This document shows positions 38,237 through 47,119 of a stretch of 64,000 nt of DNA, one piece after another. The notes under the pieces are model-generated. The model saw only the letters and a list, made by a program, of their open reading frames with translations. It was not told the origin of the DNA and did no database searches. Source of the DNA: Clostridiales bacterium UBA1742 (GTDB taxonomy: Bacteria; Bacillota; Clostridia; TANB77; CAG-508); assembly GCA_002314935.1 (NCBI GenBank), contig DCHW01000049.1:1-64000 (forward strand). Reading direction: 5' to 3'. The position numbers and the translations under genes are program-made. Within the stretch, counting starts at the first letter, position 1. The number at the start of each line of letters is the position of its first letter.

Positions 38237-39844
38237 ATGAAAACAAAAACAAGATTTTTAATTATTATGGTTATAACTTTAATTTTAATAATGATATTTA
38301 ACCTAAAGGTTTATGCAGCTGATGAAGCGTTTACTTTAGAAGAAACTAATGTAGAGGTTAAGCTAAATGGTACAAAATGGCTATCATATAGTGGAGGAAG
38401 CGGAGCAATTACTTGGTCAAGTAGTGATACAAGTGTAGCAACAGTAGAAAATGGAACCGTTAGTGGTAAAAAAATAGGAACAACTACTATTACAGCAACT
38501 AGAGGAGAAGAAACAGCAATTTGTAATGTAAATGTCGTGTATTATGATTTAACTATAGGTGGGAATGCTAGTAAAAATGTTTCGAGAGTAAATTTAGTAT
38601 TAAACGAACATGATACTGAAAATTTATATGCAAATGTCAAAGATGATAAATATGAAGCAGTAGAGAATGCTAACGTATCATGGTCAAGTAGTGATACAAG
38701 CATCGTAACAGTAGACAATAAAGGAACAATAAAAGGATTAAAAGCTGGAACTACAACAGTTACTGCAACAGCAGCTGGAGTTACAGATTCTTGCGAAATA
38801 AAAGTAGTAAATGGACCAGCATTTACAAACTTTTCTAATGCTAAATATGAATTACTTTTTGATACAGATGTAGACTTAAAAATAACAGGAGTTAAAGGAA
38901 ATGATAAAAATAACTATTATTATATTATAACTTCTGATAAAAATAAACCAACATTATGTAAGACAAATTATGGTGGATTAGATACAGAAACAACTGCCAA
39001 TACAAAATATTTAATTACTAATACTGAAGAAGATTATATATATGCTAGGAATTTAGATGAATATGTTGAACGCAATCAAGATTTATATTTATGGATAATT
39101 GAAGATGTTAAACTTGAAGAATCATATTCGACAACTGAAGAAAATACCTATATATCACATTCTACAAAATTTGTAGTTGAAGGAGAAAAATTAAAAAGAC
39201 CTGAATTACCACAATTAAATTTAATAATGAAATCATTATCAATATGGGGTGGCGTTGGTCGCAGTGGTGAAGAATCAAGTTATCTTCATTTTAGATTTCC
39301 ATCAGGTACAGATAATAGAAAATTCAAATTAAAAATAGGTAAAATTACAGATGATTCAATATTACAGAAAATACAAAATAACGATTATTCAGGTATAACA
39401 GCATTACTATCATATGCAAAAAATAATATGGCAGTATATACAGCTGATTTAACAACAACAAGCCAAAACTACTATAGTAAAGAGACAGCATTATTTGATG
39501 GACTAAAAACATTAGAAAATAAAGCGTATTATTACATATATGTCCAATTTGATGATGAAAATGGTAAATATTATCCAATTGAAGGTGTAACTTTAGGACA
39601 AGCTTGGATAAGCAGTTCAAGTGCATATTGGGATTTATGGGCATATACTTCTGACAATTTTGAATGGAATAATTTATCTAGTACACCTATAGAAACAGGT
39701 GAAACAGAGGAACCAGATGATACAAAAGCCCCTGATAAATTACCTAAAGCTGGTACTGTATATAGTATAGTTTGTGTAATATTAGCTTTAGTTGGTGGCA
39801 GTATATTTGTATATCGTAAATATAATAATTTAAGAGGAATTTAA
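38237..39844 (+). CDS. cell-wall-anchored Ig-like (BIG2) surface protein
   Basis: A signal peptide (~6-27, ending VYA) is followed by two bacterial Ig-like group 2 domains (WSSSDTSVATVENGTVSGKKIGTTTI-type pattern at ~30-100 and ~115-190), a ~270-residue unrecognised region, and a cell-wall sorting signal: LPKAG, a hydrophobic helix and a basic tail (YRKYNNLRG). LPKAG is a variant of LPxTG, so a sortase with relaxed or altered specificity would be needed. AGAGGTATT precedes the start. No sortase gene lies in the window. Confidence 0.88.
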   Translation: MKTKTRFLIIMVITLILIMIFNLKVYAADEAFTLEETNVEVKLNGTKWLSYSGGSGAITWSSSDTSVATVENGTVSGKKIGTTTITATRGEETAICNVNVVYYDLTIGGNASKNVSRVNLVLNEHDTENLYANVKDDKYEAVENANVSWSSSDTSIVTVDNKGTIKGLKAGTTTVTATAAGVTDSCEIKVVNGPAFTNFSNAKYELLFDTDVDLKITGVKGNDKNNYYYIITSDKNKPTLCKTNYGGLDTETTANTKYLITNTEEDYIYARNLDEYVERNQDLYLWIIEDVKLEESYSTTEENTYISHSTKFVVEGEKLKRPELPQLNLIMKSLSIWGGVGRSGEESSYLHFRFPSGTDNRKFKLKIGKITDDSILQKIQNNDYSGITALLSYAKNNMAVYTADLTTTSQNYYSKETALFDGLKTLENKAYYYIYVQFDDENGKYYPIEGVTLGQAWISSSSAYWDLWAYTSDNFEWNNLSSTPIETGETEEPDDTKAPDKLPKAGTVYSIVCVILALVGGSIFVYRKYNNLRGI

Positions 39845-39954
39845 AAATAAGAGGAATGTTGTAAAATATATTCCTCTTATTTTTTATAGGAAGATTGATT
39901 TTGAATATAGAGGAATATGCAAAGTAAAATAATTATATAATAAGCAAGCTCTTT

Positions 39955-40098
39955 ATGCACAAAACTTTGATAGCAGACACCAGTATTTTTAAAGATATTC
40001 ACATTGTACAAGCCACTAATATAAATACTTACAAAAATTCCATATTGCTTTATTACCCCAAAAGCCACTTTTAGATATATATGATAAAAATTTTATAA
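39955..40098. repeat. repeat A, copy 2
   Basis: The GCACAAAACTTTGATAGCAGACACC unit runs to the AAAAGCCACTTTTAGATATA end. It joins directly to the leader of the first ParE-like toxin-antitoxin pair; 39955-40713 and 43478-44236 are near-identical duplicates. The gap 39845-40231 is otherwise AT-rich. Confidence 0.85.
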
Positions 40099-40231
40099 TA
40101 TTATATAAAACTATTAACGCACCAGAAAAATATATATGTGGATATTTTAAATAAATGTTTTTCAAAATAATGGAAATCATATAAAATATATGGTATACTA
40201 ATTATAATAATTTTAAAGGAGATTTTATATT

Positions 40232-40408
40232 ATGAGTGATAAACAATTAATTTTAAATACAGTTCAAAGTATTGAAGATACAAAAAGTTATGAAGAAATT
40301 CTATATACTTTATTTATGCAATTAGAAATTCAAAAGGGTATTACTGATATGGAAAATGGTAATGTAAAAACAAGTGATGAATTAAAGGAGATTATTAATA
40401 AATGGTAA
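40232..40408 (+). CDS. putative antitoxin, copy 1
   Basis: A 58-residue acidic protein (MSDKQLILNTVQSIEDTKSYEEI...) behind AAAGGAGATT. It overlaps the toxin start by 7 bases (ATGGTAA), a classic coupled arrangement. It resembles the short antitoxins that partner ParE/RelE toxins; no DNA-binding domain is clearly recognisable. Identical in layout to the copy at 43755. Confidence 0.8.
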   Translation: MSDKQLILNTVQSIEDTKSYEEILYTLFMQLEIQKGITDMENGNVKTSDELKEIINKW

Positions 40409-40713
40409 GATGGACTGATAATTCAATTTCTAATATTACAGATTTTATTGATTCTGCTAAAGAAGGAACAGAAAATACTGCAAAAGCATATATGAATAAA
40501 TTAATAGACTATGTAGATATACTAAATACAATGCCAGAATTGGGCAAGGTAGTTGAAAATTATATATTTAAATATAAAATTAGACAGATTGTTTATAAAA
40601 GCCACAAAGTTATATATCATAAAAAAGATAATGATATAATTATTTTAACTGTTTTACATTCAAAAATGGATTACAATGCAGCATTAAACCGATTAAAGAA
40701 AATTATAAAATAA
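40402..40713 (+). CDS. RelE/ParE-family toxin, copy 1
   Basis: A 103-residue protein with the RelE/ParE fold pattern: N-terminal helices (WTDNSISNITDFIDS, LIDYVDIL), then PELGKVV, a central strand (IRQIVYKSHKVIYHK) and a C-terminal strand with VLHSK. ParE-type proteins poison gyrase and RelE-type cleave mRNA; which applies is not clear. Overlaps the antitoxin gene. Nearly identical copy at 43925-44236, differing at a handful of residues. Confidence 0.85.
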   Translation: MVRWTDNSISNITDFIDSAKEGTENTAKAYMNKLIDYVDILNTMPELGKVVENYIFKYKIRQIVYKSHKVIYHKKDNDIIILTVLHSKMDYNAALNRLKKIIK

Positions 40714-40740
40714 GAAAGCAATAATAAAAGAATAATCCAT

Positions 40741-40860
40741 TAAAAGATTAGGTTGAAATATATCTAATCTTTTATTTTATGCCAAAATTAAGCAGAGTAG
40801 GGGAAAGAGCTCTATTTTCAACGGATTAATAAAAAAATATAAAATCTATAATTAAAAAGT
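40741..40860. repeat. repeat E with terminator, after toxin copy 1
   Basis: TAAAAGATTAGG/ATCTAATCTTTTA forms a terminator; the following GTAGGGGAAAGAGCTCTATTTTCAACGG recurs with changes at ~42791 and ~45016. It opens each longer spacer just after a gene. Confidence 0.7.
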
Positions 40861-40983
40861 TAAAGTTCTTGTAAAATTATTTTTAAAAAATATAATGAAA
40901 ATTTGAAAATAAAAAGATGAATTTATTAATATGAATTTTGTGATTTTTTATATTTAGAATTTGAATAATTTTTGAAAAAATTT

Positions 40984-41120
40984 TGTAGGGGCGATTTTAA
41001 TCGCCCGAAATTTAAAACGAATAATAAAATTGTTATTAATAATATAAAATAACCAGCTTATAAAAGTCTGAAATATATGTAGAATAGGATATTACACGGG
41101 CGATTAAAATCGCCCCTACA
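40984..41120. mobile_element. 137-bp MITE-like element with 24-bp terminal inverted repeats
   Basis: The ends are perfect 24-base inverted repeats beginning TGTAGGGGCGATTTTAATCG; each end is itself largely palindromic. The interior is ~89 bases of AT-rich, non-coding DNA. No transposase is present, so it would need one in trans. No clear target duplication could be seen. A degenerate solo end lies at 3879-3902. Confidence 0.82.
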
Positions 41121-41359
41121 TCTTTTTGTACAAAACTTTGATAGGGGGACACAAGGCTTTTTTTGACTTTTCTGATAAAGAAACATTAATTTATCAGTAT
41201 TTTGCGGCTACGAAAAGGCTTCCTTGTGACCAATAATGAAAATGCTTTTTGACATAAATATAAAGTAATAAATGTTATATATATATATTAGAATATTTTG
41301 TTGAATAATAATATTTTATATGATATATTTAATAAAAATATAATTTTGGAGGATAAATA
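41121..41359. repeat. truncated repeat A and inverted repeat before the duplicated membrane protein gene
   Basis: 41127-41145 holds only the first ~18 bases of repeat A (ACAAAACTTTGATAG). Then CACAAGGC and GGCTTCCTTGTG form a widely spaced inverted repeat (41151-41232). The rest is AT-rich leader of the next gene with GGAGGATAA at 41349. Confidence 0.55.
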
Positions 41360-42697
41360 ATGAAAAATAAATTTATTGAAATTATAACAACTATATTAAT
41401 TTGTTTATTGATACTATTATTAGATTACTTATTTTATTGGTATAAATTACCTGTTTTGCTATTAATTTTTCCACTAATAATTGCATCCTCTTACTTAATA
41501 TCATTATTTATTTTCAAAAAAAGCAATATTGAAAAAAGAAAAGAAATAGGAAAATTAACAAGACTTATAATTGTGATAGTTGCATGTATTGGAACTTTAC
41601 CGTTTATTTATGATTTTACTTTGAATGACTATACTTTTTTTGGAATTCAAGATATTCTTAGACCACTTTATTTTTTAACATATATTTTCTTGTCAATTAC
41701 AATGTTAGTTTTGTCTTTTTTGTTTTATTTTTTATATAAAAATAAAACAAAAAAATTAAAAAATAATGAAATACCATTTGATATTGATGAACAAAGAGAA
41801 AAGAATGTTATAAAGACAATAAGCATATATTTATTAATATTAATAATTTGTATTACGTTATATTTATGTAAATTACCTGGACTATTGTTTGTTTTTCCAA
41901 CAATTTTAGCAATTATTTATTTAATATCATTATTAATTTTTAGGGAAACAAATATAGCCCAGAGGGAAAAAGTTGGATCTTTAACAAGACCTCTAGCGGT
42001 AGTATTCGCATCATGTATAACTTGTTTTCTTTCTTTAGCTCTGGATATTAATTGGTTAAATTCAGATAAACACATAAAATTATTAGAGATTGATATAGCA
42101 AGTTCTATTGTATGCTATTTTTCATATAAAAATAAAACAAAAAAATTAAAAAATAATGAAATGTCACATGATAAAAAAGTAATTATTGAAAAGAAAAGTG
42201 ATGAAATACTATTTGATAAAAAAATTAGTGTCGAAAAGGAAAAAAATAAAATAAAAATTGAAAATAATAGGTATAAAGGAAAAAAGAATAAATATATAAT
42301 TAGTGATTTTTTATTTATAATTATATCAGCACTAATAATTTTATATTTTATTTTCATTATTGTTCCAATTGGTGAACAGGGAAATTTTTTCAATGAAGAA
42401 ATCAATCCAAGAGTTGATTTGGTTACAAAATATAAAATGATGGTAAACCCAATTTTTTGGGGATATTTAATTTATTGTAACCTAAAAATTTGTAATGTTA
42501 ATAAATATATGAAATTTTTTGTATACCCTATAACTGCAATAACATTTTTTATATCATTAATTTTTTTCTTATCAACATATGGAGGAAGTGCAATATGGTT
42601 GCTATTCTTTATTTTACCTATTGCGCCGTTAATTTTTTATTTAAATATTAAATTAATAAAAAAAATGAAAAACATATTAAAAATAAATAATACATAA
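41360..42697 (+). CDS. membrane protein with internal duplication
   Basis: A 445-residue protein with about 10 membrane helices. Residues ~1-140 and ~150-275 are repeats of one unit: each has hydrophobic helices around KLPxLLxxFP, YLISLxIF, a loop with (K)xxREK(V/I)GxLTR, more helices and the junction YKNKTKKLKNNE. A charged linker (~275-310) precedes the last helices. The duplication appears to have arisen by tandem repetition of the gene's front half. No family recognised. Lone gene between spacers S4 and S5. Confidence 0.7.
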   Translation: MKNKFIEIITTILICLLILLLDYLFYWYKLPVLLLIFPLIIASSYLISLFIFKKSNIEKRKEIGKLTRLIIVIVACIGTLPFIYDFTLNDYTFFGIQDILRPLYFLTYIFLSITMLVLSFLFYFLYKNKTKKLKNNEIPFDIDEQREKNVIKTISIYLLILIICITLYLCKLPGLLFVFPTILAIIYLISLLIFRETNIAQREKVGSLTRPLAVVFASCITCFLSLALDINWLNSDKHIKLLEIDIASSIVCYFSYKNKTKKLKNNEMSHDKKVIIEKKSDEILFDKKISVEKEKNKIKIENNRYKGKKNKYIISDFLFIIISALIILYFIFIIVPIGEQGNFFNEEINPRVDLVTKYKMMVNPIFWGYLIYCNLKICNVNKYMKFFVYPITAITFFISLIFFLSTYGGSAIWLLFFILPIAPLIFYLNIKLIKKMKNILKINNT

Positions 42698-42784
42698 TAG
42701 TTAATTATACAGGTGAAAAGATGAATTAGGTTTAAACATAGATTTATATAAAAAATATAATAACTCTTGTGAAATTTTAAAAAA

Positions 42785-43475
42785 ACAATAGAGTAGGGGA
42801 AAGAACCCTATTTTCAACAGGTTAATAAAAAATATAAAATCTATAATTATTTTGTATAATTTTATAAATTTTTTTATAATCATACAATTTAATTTTATAA
42901 TTATTCATCTCAAAATCGTTTTTTAAGCGTTTTAAAATATAAATCCATAAAGTTATTATTTAATTACTTAAAATCGATTTTAAAGCTATATTTTTAGAAT
43001 GATAATTTATATATTAGTTAAAATTTCATATAGTTTTATATAGATATGCTGATTATGTGCAATTTTCAGTATATCTGTAAAATGCCTAAAAATAGCCAAA
43101 AAAACGACGCACGAGAATCGATTTTAAGCCGCTTTTAAAAATTAGCCATATAGTTTGTTATCTAAAATATGAGGCTATTTTAAGGCGAGGCTCTAAAATC
43201 GATTTTAAGGCGTTTTTTTATTTAAGTAATATAAGTTGTTGTTTAAAATATAAGAATTAATATATGAATATAAATATTATGAATAAAAATTATAATACTG
43301 AACAATAAAAATAAAAAATAGCCACATACTGAAATATACTGAAAATGATTAAAATGCATATATAATGGCTTAATAATAACTATATAATAGATACTAAAGG
43401 AAGCTCATACACTAGTAGTATCAAGACTTGAAGGGGATACCTGAAAGAGGTATTCTTTATTTTATCCCTACACCT
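42785..43475. repeat. composite spacer S5 (E-B-C order)
   Basis: No gene in 42698-43754. It contains repeat E (42791, GTAGGGGAAAGAACC), several AAAATCGATTTTAA-type segments, a fragment of repeat B (43108-43155) and repeat C (43204-43494), and then leads into repeat A copy 3. The same order is seen at 44.9-46 kb and 48-49 kb. Confidence 0.75.
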
Positions 43476-43494
43476 TTTTGCACAAAACTTTGAT
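43204..43494. repeat. repeat C, copy 1
   Basis: About 290 bases from TTAAGGCGTTTTTTTATT to CACAAAACTTTGAT; near-identical to 48684-48973. Includes CTCATACACTAGTAGTATCAAG and the GGGGATACC/GGTATTC hairpin. Confidence 0.88.
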
Positions 43495-43618
43495 AGCAGA
43501 CACCAGTATTTTTAAAGATATTCAAATTGTACAAGCCACTAATATCAATGCTTACAAAAATTCTATGTTGCTTTATTACCCCAAAAGCCACTTTTGGATA
43601 TAGATGATAAAAATTTTA
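43476..43618. repeat. repeat A, copy 3
   Basis: Same unit as copies at 37991 and 39955, here joined to repeat C upstream and to the second ParE-like toxin-antitoxin leader downstream. Confidence 0.88.
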
Positions 43619-43754
43619 TAATATTATATAAAGCTATTGACACACAAGAAAAATATATATGTGGATATTTTAAATAAATGTTTTTCAAAATAATGGAAAT
43701 CATATAAAATATATGTTATACTAATTATAATAATTTTAAAGGAGATTTTATAAT

Positions 43755-43931
43755 ATGAGTGATAAACAATTAATTTTAAATACTGTTCAAAGTATTGAAG
43801 ATACAAAAAGTTATGAAGAAATTCTATATACATTATTTATGCAATTAGAAATTCAAAAGGGTATTACAGATATGGAAAATGGTAATGTAAAAACAAGTGA
43901 GGAATTAAAGGAGATTATTAATAAATGGTAA
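43755..43931 (+). CDS. putative antitoxin, copy 2
   Basis: A 58-residue protein differing from the copy at 40232 by a single conservative change (Asp to Glu near residue 50). Same AAAGGAGATT site and the same 7-base overlap with its toxin. Intact. Confidence 0.8.
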   Translation: MSDKQLILNTVQSIEDTKSYEEILYTLFMQLEIQKGITDMENGNVKTSEELKEIINKW

Positions 43932-44236
43932 GATGGACTGATAATTCAATTTCTAATATTACAGATTTTATAGATTCTTCTAAAGAAGGAACAGAAAATA
44001 CAGCAAAAGCATATATGAATAAATTAATAGACTATGTAGATATACTAAATACAATGCCAGAATTGGGCAAAGTAGTTGAAAATAATATATTTAAATATGA
44101 AATTAGACAGATTGTTTATAAAAGCCACAAAGTTATATATCATAAAAAAGATAATGATATAATTATTTTAACTGTTTTACATTCAAAAATGGATTACAAT
44201 GCAGCATTAAAAAGATTAAAGAATATTATAAAATAA
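43925..44236 (+). CDS. RelE/ParE-family toxin, copy 2
   Basis: A 103-residue near-duplicate of the toxin at 40402, with about six substitutions (for example NNIFKYE for NYIFKYK, and KRLKNII for NRLKKII at the end). Both copies are intact and coupled to an antitoxin. The substitutions could set specificity or be neutral. The LysE-type gene follows after 90 bases. Confidence 0.85.
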   Translation: MVRWTDNSISNITDFIDSSKEGTENTAKAYMNKLIDYVDILNTMPELGKVVENNIFKYEIRQIVYKSHKVIYHKKDNDIIILTVLHSKMDYNAALKRLKNIIK

Positions 44237-44326
44237 GAAAACAATATATATACTTTATTCGCTGTATGTCTATACTATTATAAAAAATTGCATGACAAAT
44301 AGTAAGTTATAGAGGAGATTATAAAT

Positions 44327-44944
44327 ATGATTAAAAGATATTTTAGTGGATTAAAATTTGGATTATTATTGCAGATAGCAGTTGGACCTATGTGTTTAAT
44401 GGTATTTAATACAGCAAAGAATGTTGGATTTTTAGTCGCTTTATCATTAGTATTAGCAATTGCATTAGTAGATGCATTTTATATAACATTAGCAAGTATA
44501 GGAGTAAGCAAACTATTAGAAAAAGAAAAGATTAAAAAGATATTTAAGATAATAGGTTCTATTGTACTTATGGTATTTGGAATTAATATTATATTAAATG
44601 TATTTGGAACAAATATTATTCCAGGATTAAACTTAAGACCGACATCAGCTAATATTTTTATGCAAGGCTTAATATTAACATTATCAAATCCAATAACAAT
44701 AGTATTTTGGGGAAGTGTTTTAACTACTAAAATTATAGATGATAAATTAAAAAAGAAAGAATTAGTAATATTTTCAGTAGGCTTAGTATCTGCAACATTA
44801 CTATTTTTAACAGCAGTTGCAATATTAGGAACAATACTATCAAGCTTTATACCTAATAATATTTCAAATATACTAAATGTTATTGTAGGAGCATTAATAA
44901 TATTCTTTGGAATTAAGATGTTAATAAAAAAAGATAAAAACTAA
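44327..44944 (+). CDS. LysE/RhtB family exporter
   Basis: A 205-residue inner-membrane protein with six hydrophobic helices and the LysE hallmark GLLLQIAVGPMCLMVF near the N-terminus, followed by ALVDAFYITLASIG and LTLSNPITIVFWGSV. The family exports amino acids or related small molecules. GAGGAG precedes ATG 44327. It is the only metabolic transporter in the array; the substrate is unknown. Confidence 0.88.
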   Translation: MIKRYFSGLKFGLLLQIAVGPMCLMVFNTAKNVGFLVALSLVLAIALVDAFYITLASIGVSKLLEKEKIKKIFKIIGSIVLMVFGINIILNVFGTNIIPGLNLRPTSANIFMQGLILTLSNPITIVFWGSVLTTKIIDDKLKKKELVIFSVGLVSATLLFLTAVAILGTILSSFIPNNISNILNVIVGALIIFFGIKMLIKKDKN

Positions 44945-44961
44945 AAATTACAATTTATTTT

Positions 44962-45045
44962 AAAGATTAGATTTGATAGCTAGTCTTTTTTAATTTTTGA
45001 TAAAAATGGCGAAGTAGGGGGAAGAGCTCTATTTTCAAGAATTAT
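44962..45045. repeat. repeat E with terminator, after the LysE gene
   Basis: AAAGATTAG/CTAGTCTTTTT forms the terminator, followed by GTAGGGGGAAGAGCTCTATTTTCAAG, matching 40793-40822. Confidence 0.7.
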
Positions 45046-45480
45046 AACTTTTTATTAAATTTTATATTTAGAAAAAAAGAAGAACTAGGTAGTAAAATAT
45101 TTTGTGCAATGTTATAAAATTATTTTCAGAAAAAAATTTTTGAATTAAAAATAATAATTAATAAAATATTTCTTAAAATTTAATTTTTGAATTTTAAATT
45201 TTGTTTGGTTAAAAATTCTTAAACCGAACATTTGATTATTATAAATTAATTTAAAAATTTTAATTATGATTTTAGATTTATAATTATATTTATAAAGTCT
45301 GAAAATCAATTTTAAGCAATTAAAATTATTAACTAATTAAATTATTCATTTAAAACTTTATAAATTGATTTTGAAGCTTTTAAACTTATAATATGTAATT
45401 TGAATTTATAGATTCTAATTAGATTTATACAATTATTACTATATATAAAAATCTCTGAAATTAGCTAAAATAATGGCTTA

Positions 45481-45610
45481 CGAGAATCGATTTTAAGCCG
45501 TTTTTAAAAAATTAGGCATATAGTTTGTTGCGTAGCGTAAGCGAAGCCTGAAACATTTTTGAGCATTTTGTGATAAAAATGTTGCTGGTCAGATTAATAT
45601 AAGAAATTTT
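45481..45610. repeat. repeat B, copy 1
   Basis: About 130 bases from CGAGAATCGATTTTAAGCCG through TTGCGTAGCGTAAGCGAAGCC and TGTTGCTGGTCAG to AAGAAATTTT; near-identical to 48478-48606. Part of the gene-free gap 44945-46090. Confidence 0.88.
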
Positions 45611-45693
45611 AAAATTATGCCAGTAAATAATTTCCAGAGTTCGCAATTAAAAATTGCTCACCAGAATCGATTTTAAGACGTTTAAATATTAAA

Positions 45694-45810
45694 ATAATAT
45701 AAGTTGTTGCATTAAATATAATAACAGAATATATAAAGCCTTATATAAGAGGGCTTTCAAGCACCGAGAGAGGACTCCAAAGAGGGGTTCTATTATTTTG
45801 CTCCTATTCC
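45694..45810. repeat. repeat D, copy 2
   Basis: Near-identical to 37873-37990 and, like it, directly followed by repeat A. Repeats C and D occupy the same place in the order and look like alternative versions of one module. Confidence 0.82.
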
Positions 45811-45957
45811 TTTTTGCACAAAACTTTGATAGCAGACACCAGTATTTTTAAAGATAGTCAAATTGTACAAGTCACTAATATCAGTACTTACAGGAACTTT
45901 GTATCGTTTCATTACCCCAAAAGCCACTTTTAGATATATATGATAAAAATTTTATAA
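45811..45957. repeat. repeat A, copy 4
   Basis: Same unit, with a few more substitutions (AGTCAAATTG, AGTCACTAATATCAG). Leads into the third toxin-antitoxin unit; its 3' flank (TATTATATAAAGCTATTGACACA) is shared with the other two toxin-antitoxin leaders. Confidence 0.85.
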
Positions 45958-46090
45958 TATTATATAAAGCTATTGACACACAAGAAAAATATATCTGTGG
46001 ATATTTTTTTGAGTAATTTTATAAAAATTGTAGTTTTAATTATAAAGAAATGATATAATATTAATAGTGTTTTATTGGGAGGTAATTAAT

Positions 46091-46333
46091 ATGTCAATAG
46101 AAAAACAAAAAATATTAAGTGAAATAGAAACATTACCAGAAGAACTTTCAAAACAAGTTATTGATTTTATTGAATATTTGAAATTTTCACAAATATCTAA
46201 TGAAGCTCCAGATAGTGTTACAATAAAAAGTAAAAAAGATTTAAAAGAAAAAATCCAAAAAGGAATTGATGATATAGAAGCTGGTAGAGTTTATACGGTA
46301 GAAGAAGTATTTGAAAAACTGGATAATATATAA
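46091..46333 (+). CDS. DUF2281/AbrB-like antitoxin of a third toxin-antitoxin pair
   Basis: ATG 46091 follows GGGAGGT; an ATG 24 bases upstream lacks such a site. The 80-residue acidic product (MSIEKQKILSEIETLPEEL ... VIDFIEYLKF ... EAGRVYTVEEVFEKL) has the LPEEL-QVIDFIEYLK pattern of small antitoxins found before RelE/ParE toxins. It ends 19 bases before the toxin. A decayed 5' copy lies at 36.8-36.9 kb. Confidence 0.8.
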   Translation: MSIEKQKILSEIETLPEELSKQVIDFIEYLKFSQISNEAPDSVTIKSKKDLKEKIQKGIDDIEAGRVYTVEEVFEKLDNI

Positions 46334-46352
46334 ATCCTTAGGAGTTGATAGA

Positions 46353-46676
46353 ATGAAGAAATATAAAGTTACAGTTTCTGAAACTGCTAAGCAGGATTTG
46401 GAAAATATCATTTCATATCTTAGATATGATTTATCAGAAGATATTATTGCAGATAAATACAAGATTTTATTTAAGCAAAAATTAATGACATTAGAAGATA
46501 TTGCTGAAAGTATGCCTATTATAAATGAAGAACTAATTGGACATAAAAATATAAGAAAAATAAATGCTAAAAACTATATTATTTTCTATAAGATAGATGA
46601 ACATACAAATACAGCTTACATTATCAGAGTTGGTCATGCATTTATGGATTGGGAAAGATATTTGAAAGATATATAA
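46353..46676 (+). CDS. RelE/ParE-family toxin (third pair)
   Basis: ATG 46353 follows AGGAG. The 107-residue protein starts KKYKVTVSETAKQDLENIISYL, a typical RelE/ParE N-terminus, and has NIRKINAKNYIIFYKID and a C-terminal strand with VGHAFMDWERYL. It differs clearly from the two duplicate toxins, so this is a separate type of pair, though set in the same repeat context. Confidence 0.88.
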   Translation: MKKYKVTVSETAKQDLENIISYLRYDLSEDIIADKYKILFKQKLMTLEDIAESMPIINEELIGHKNIRKINAKNYIIFYKIDEHTNTAYIIRVGHAFMDWERYLKDI

Positions 46677-46835
46677 TCATAGTAATATTAGAAAATAATA
46701 GAAACTATATGGAAGATATGATATACTACAAAAAGAAAATAATTGGAGGATGATATATGTTTGATGTAAATGAATATTTGAAAAATTTTTATAGTTGTGT
46801 ATTATATACATAATGTGGACTGACAAACAAATATA

Positions 46836-46925
46836 AAAAAACACCACATTTAGCTTTGCCGAGCTGTGTGGTGTTTCTTGAATTTATTTAGGTAACACAC
46901 ATTGTCTGTGGCTACTTACTTTCTA
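46836..46925 (-). ncRNA. candidate small RNA with strong promoter and terminator
   Basis: On the minus strand TTGACA (46953-46958), a 16-base spacer and TATAAT (46931-46936) form a consensus promoter. The ~90-base transcript contains a GTAA...TTAC/CACA...TGTG hairpin and ends in AAACACCACA...TGTGGTGTTT plus a T run. No ORF with a ribosome-binding site lies inside. This resembles the antisense RNA of type I toxin-antitoxin loci; a toxin partner was not identified, though a truncated 18-codon ORF at 46757 lies just past its 3' end on the other strand. Confidence 0.6.
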
Positions 46926-46930
46926 TCTTT

Positions 46931-46958
46931 ATTATATACACTTTTTTATATTTGTCAA
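46931..46958 (-). promoter_or_regulatory. sigma-A promoter of the small RNA
   Basis: TTGACA-16-TATAAT on the minus strand, perfect hexamers. Strong for such a short transcript. Confidence 0.78.
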
Positions 46959-47119
46959 ATTTTTTGAAAAAACTCATAGCATACACAATAATAATATTGC
47001 AATTTACATAAAGATATGATAATATATAGCAGCAAAAATTTATTAGCAAAATTCCTTATTTTTGCAACTGGAGGTCAGACAGTTACTATAAAAATATATT
47101 TTAAAGGAGTGAAATTTAA

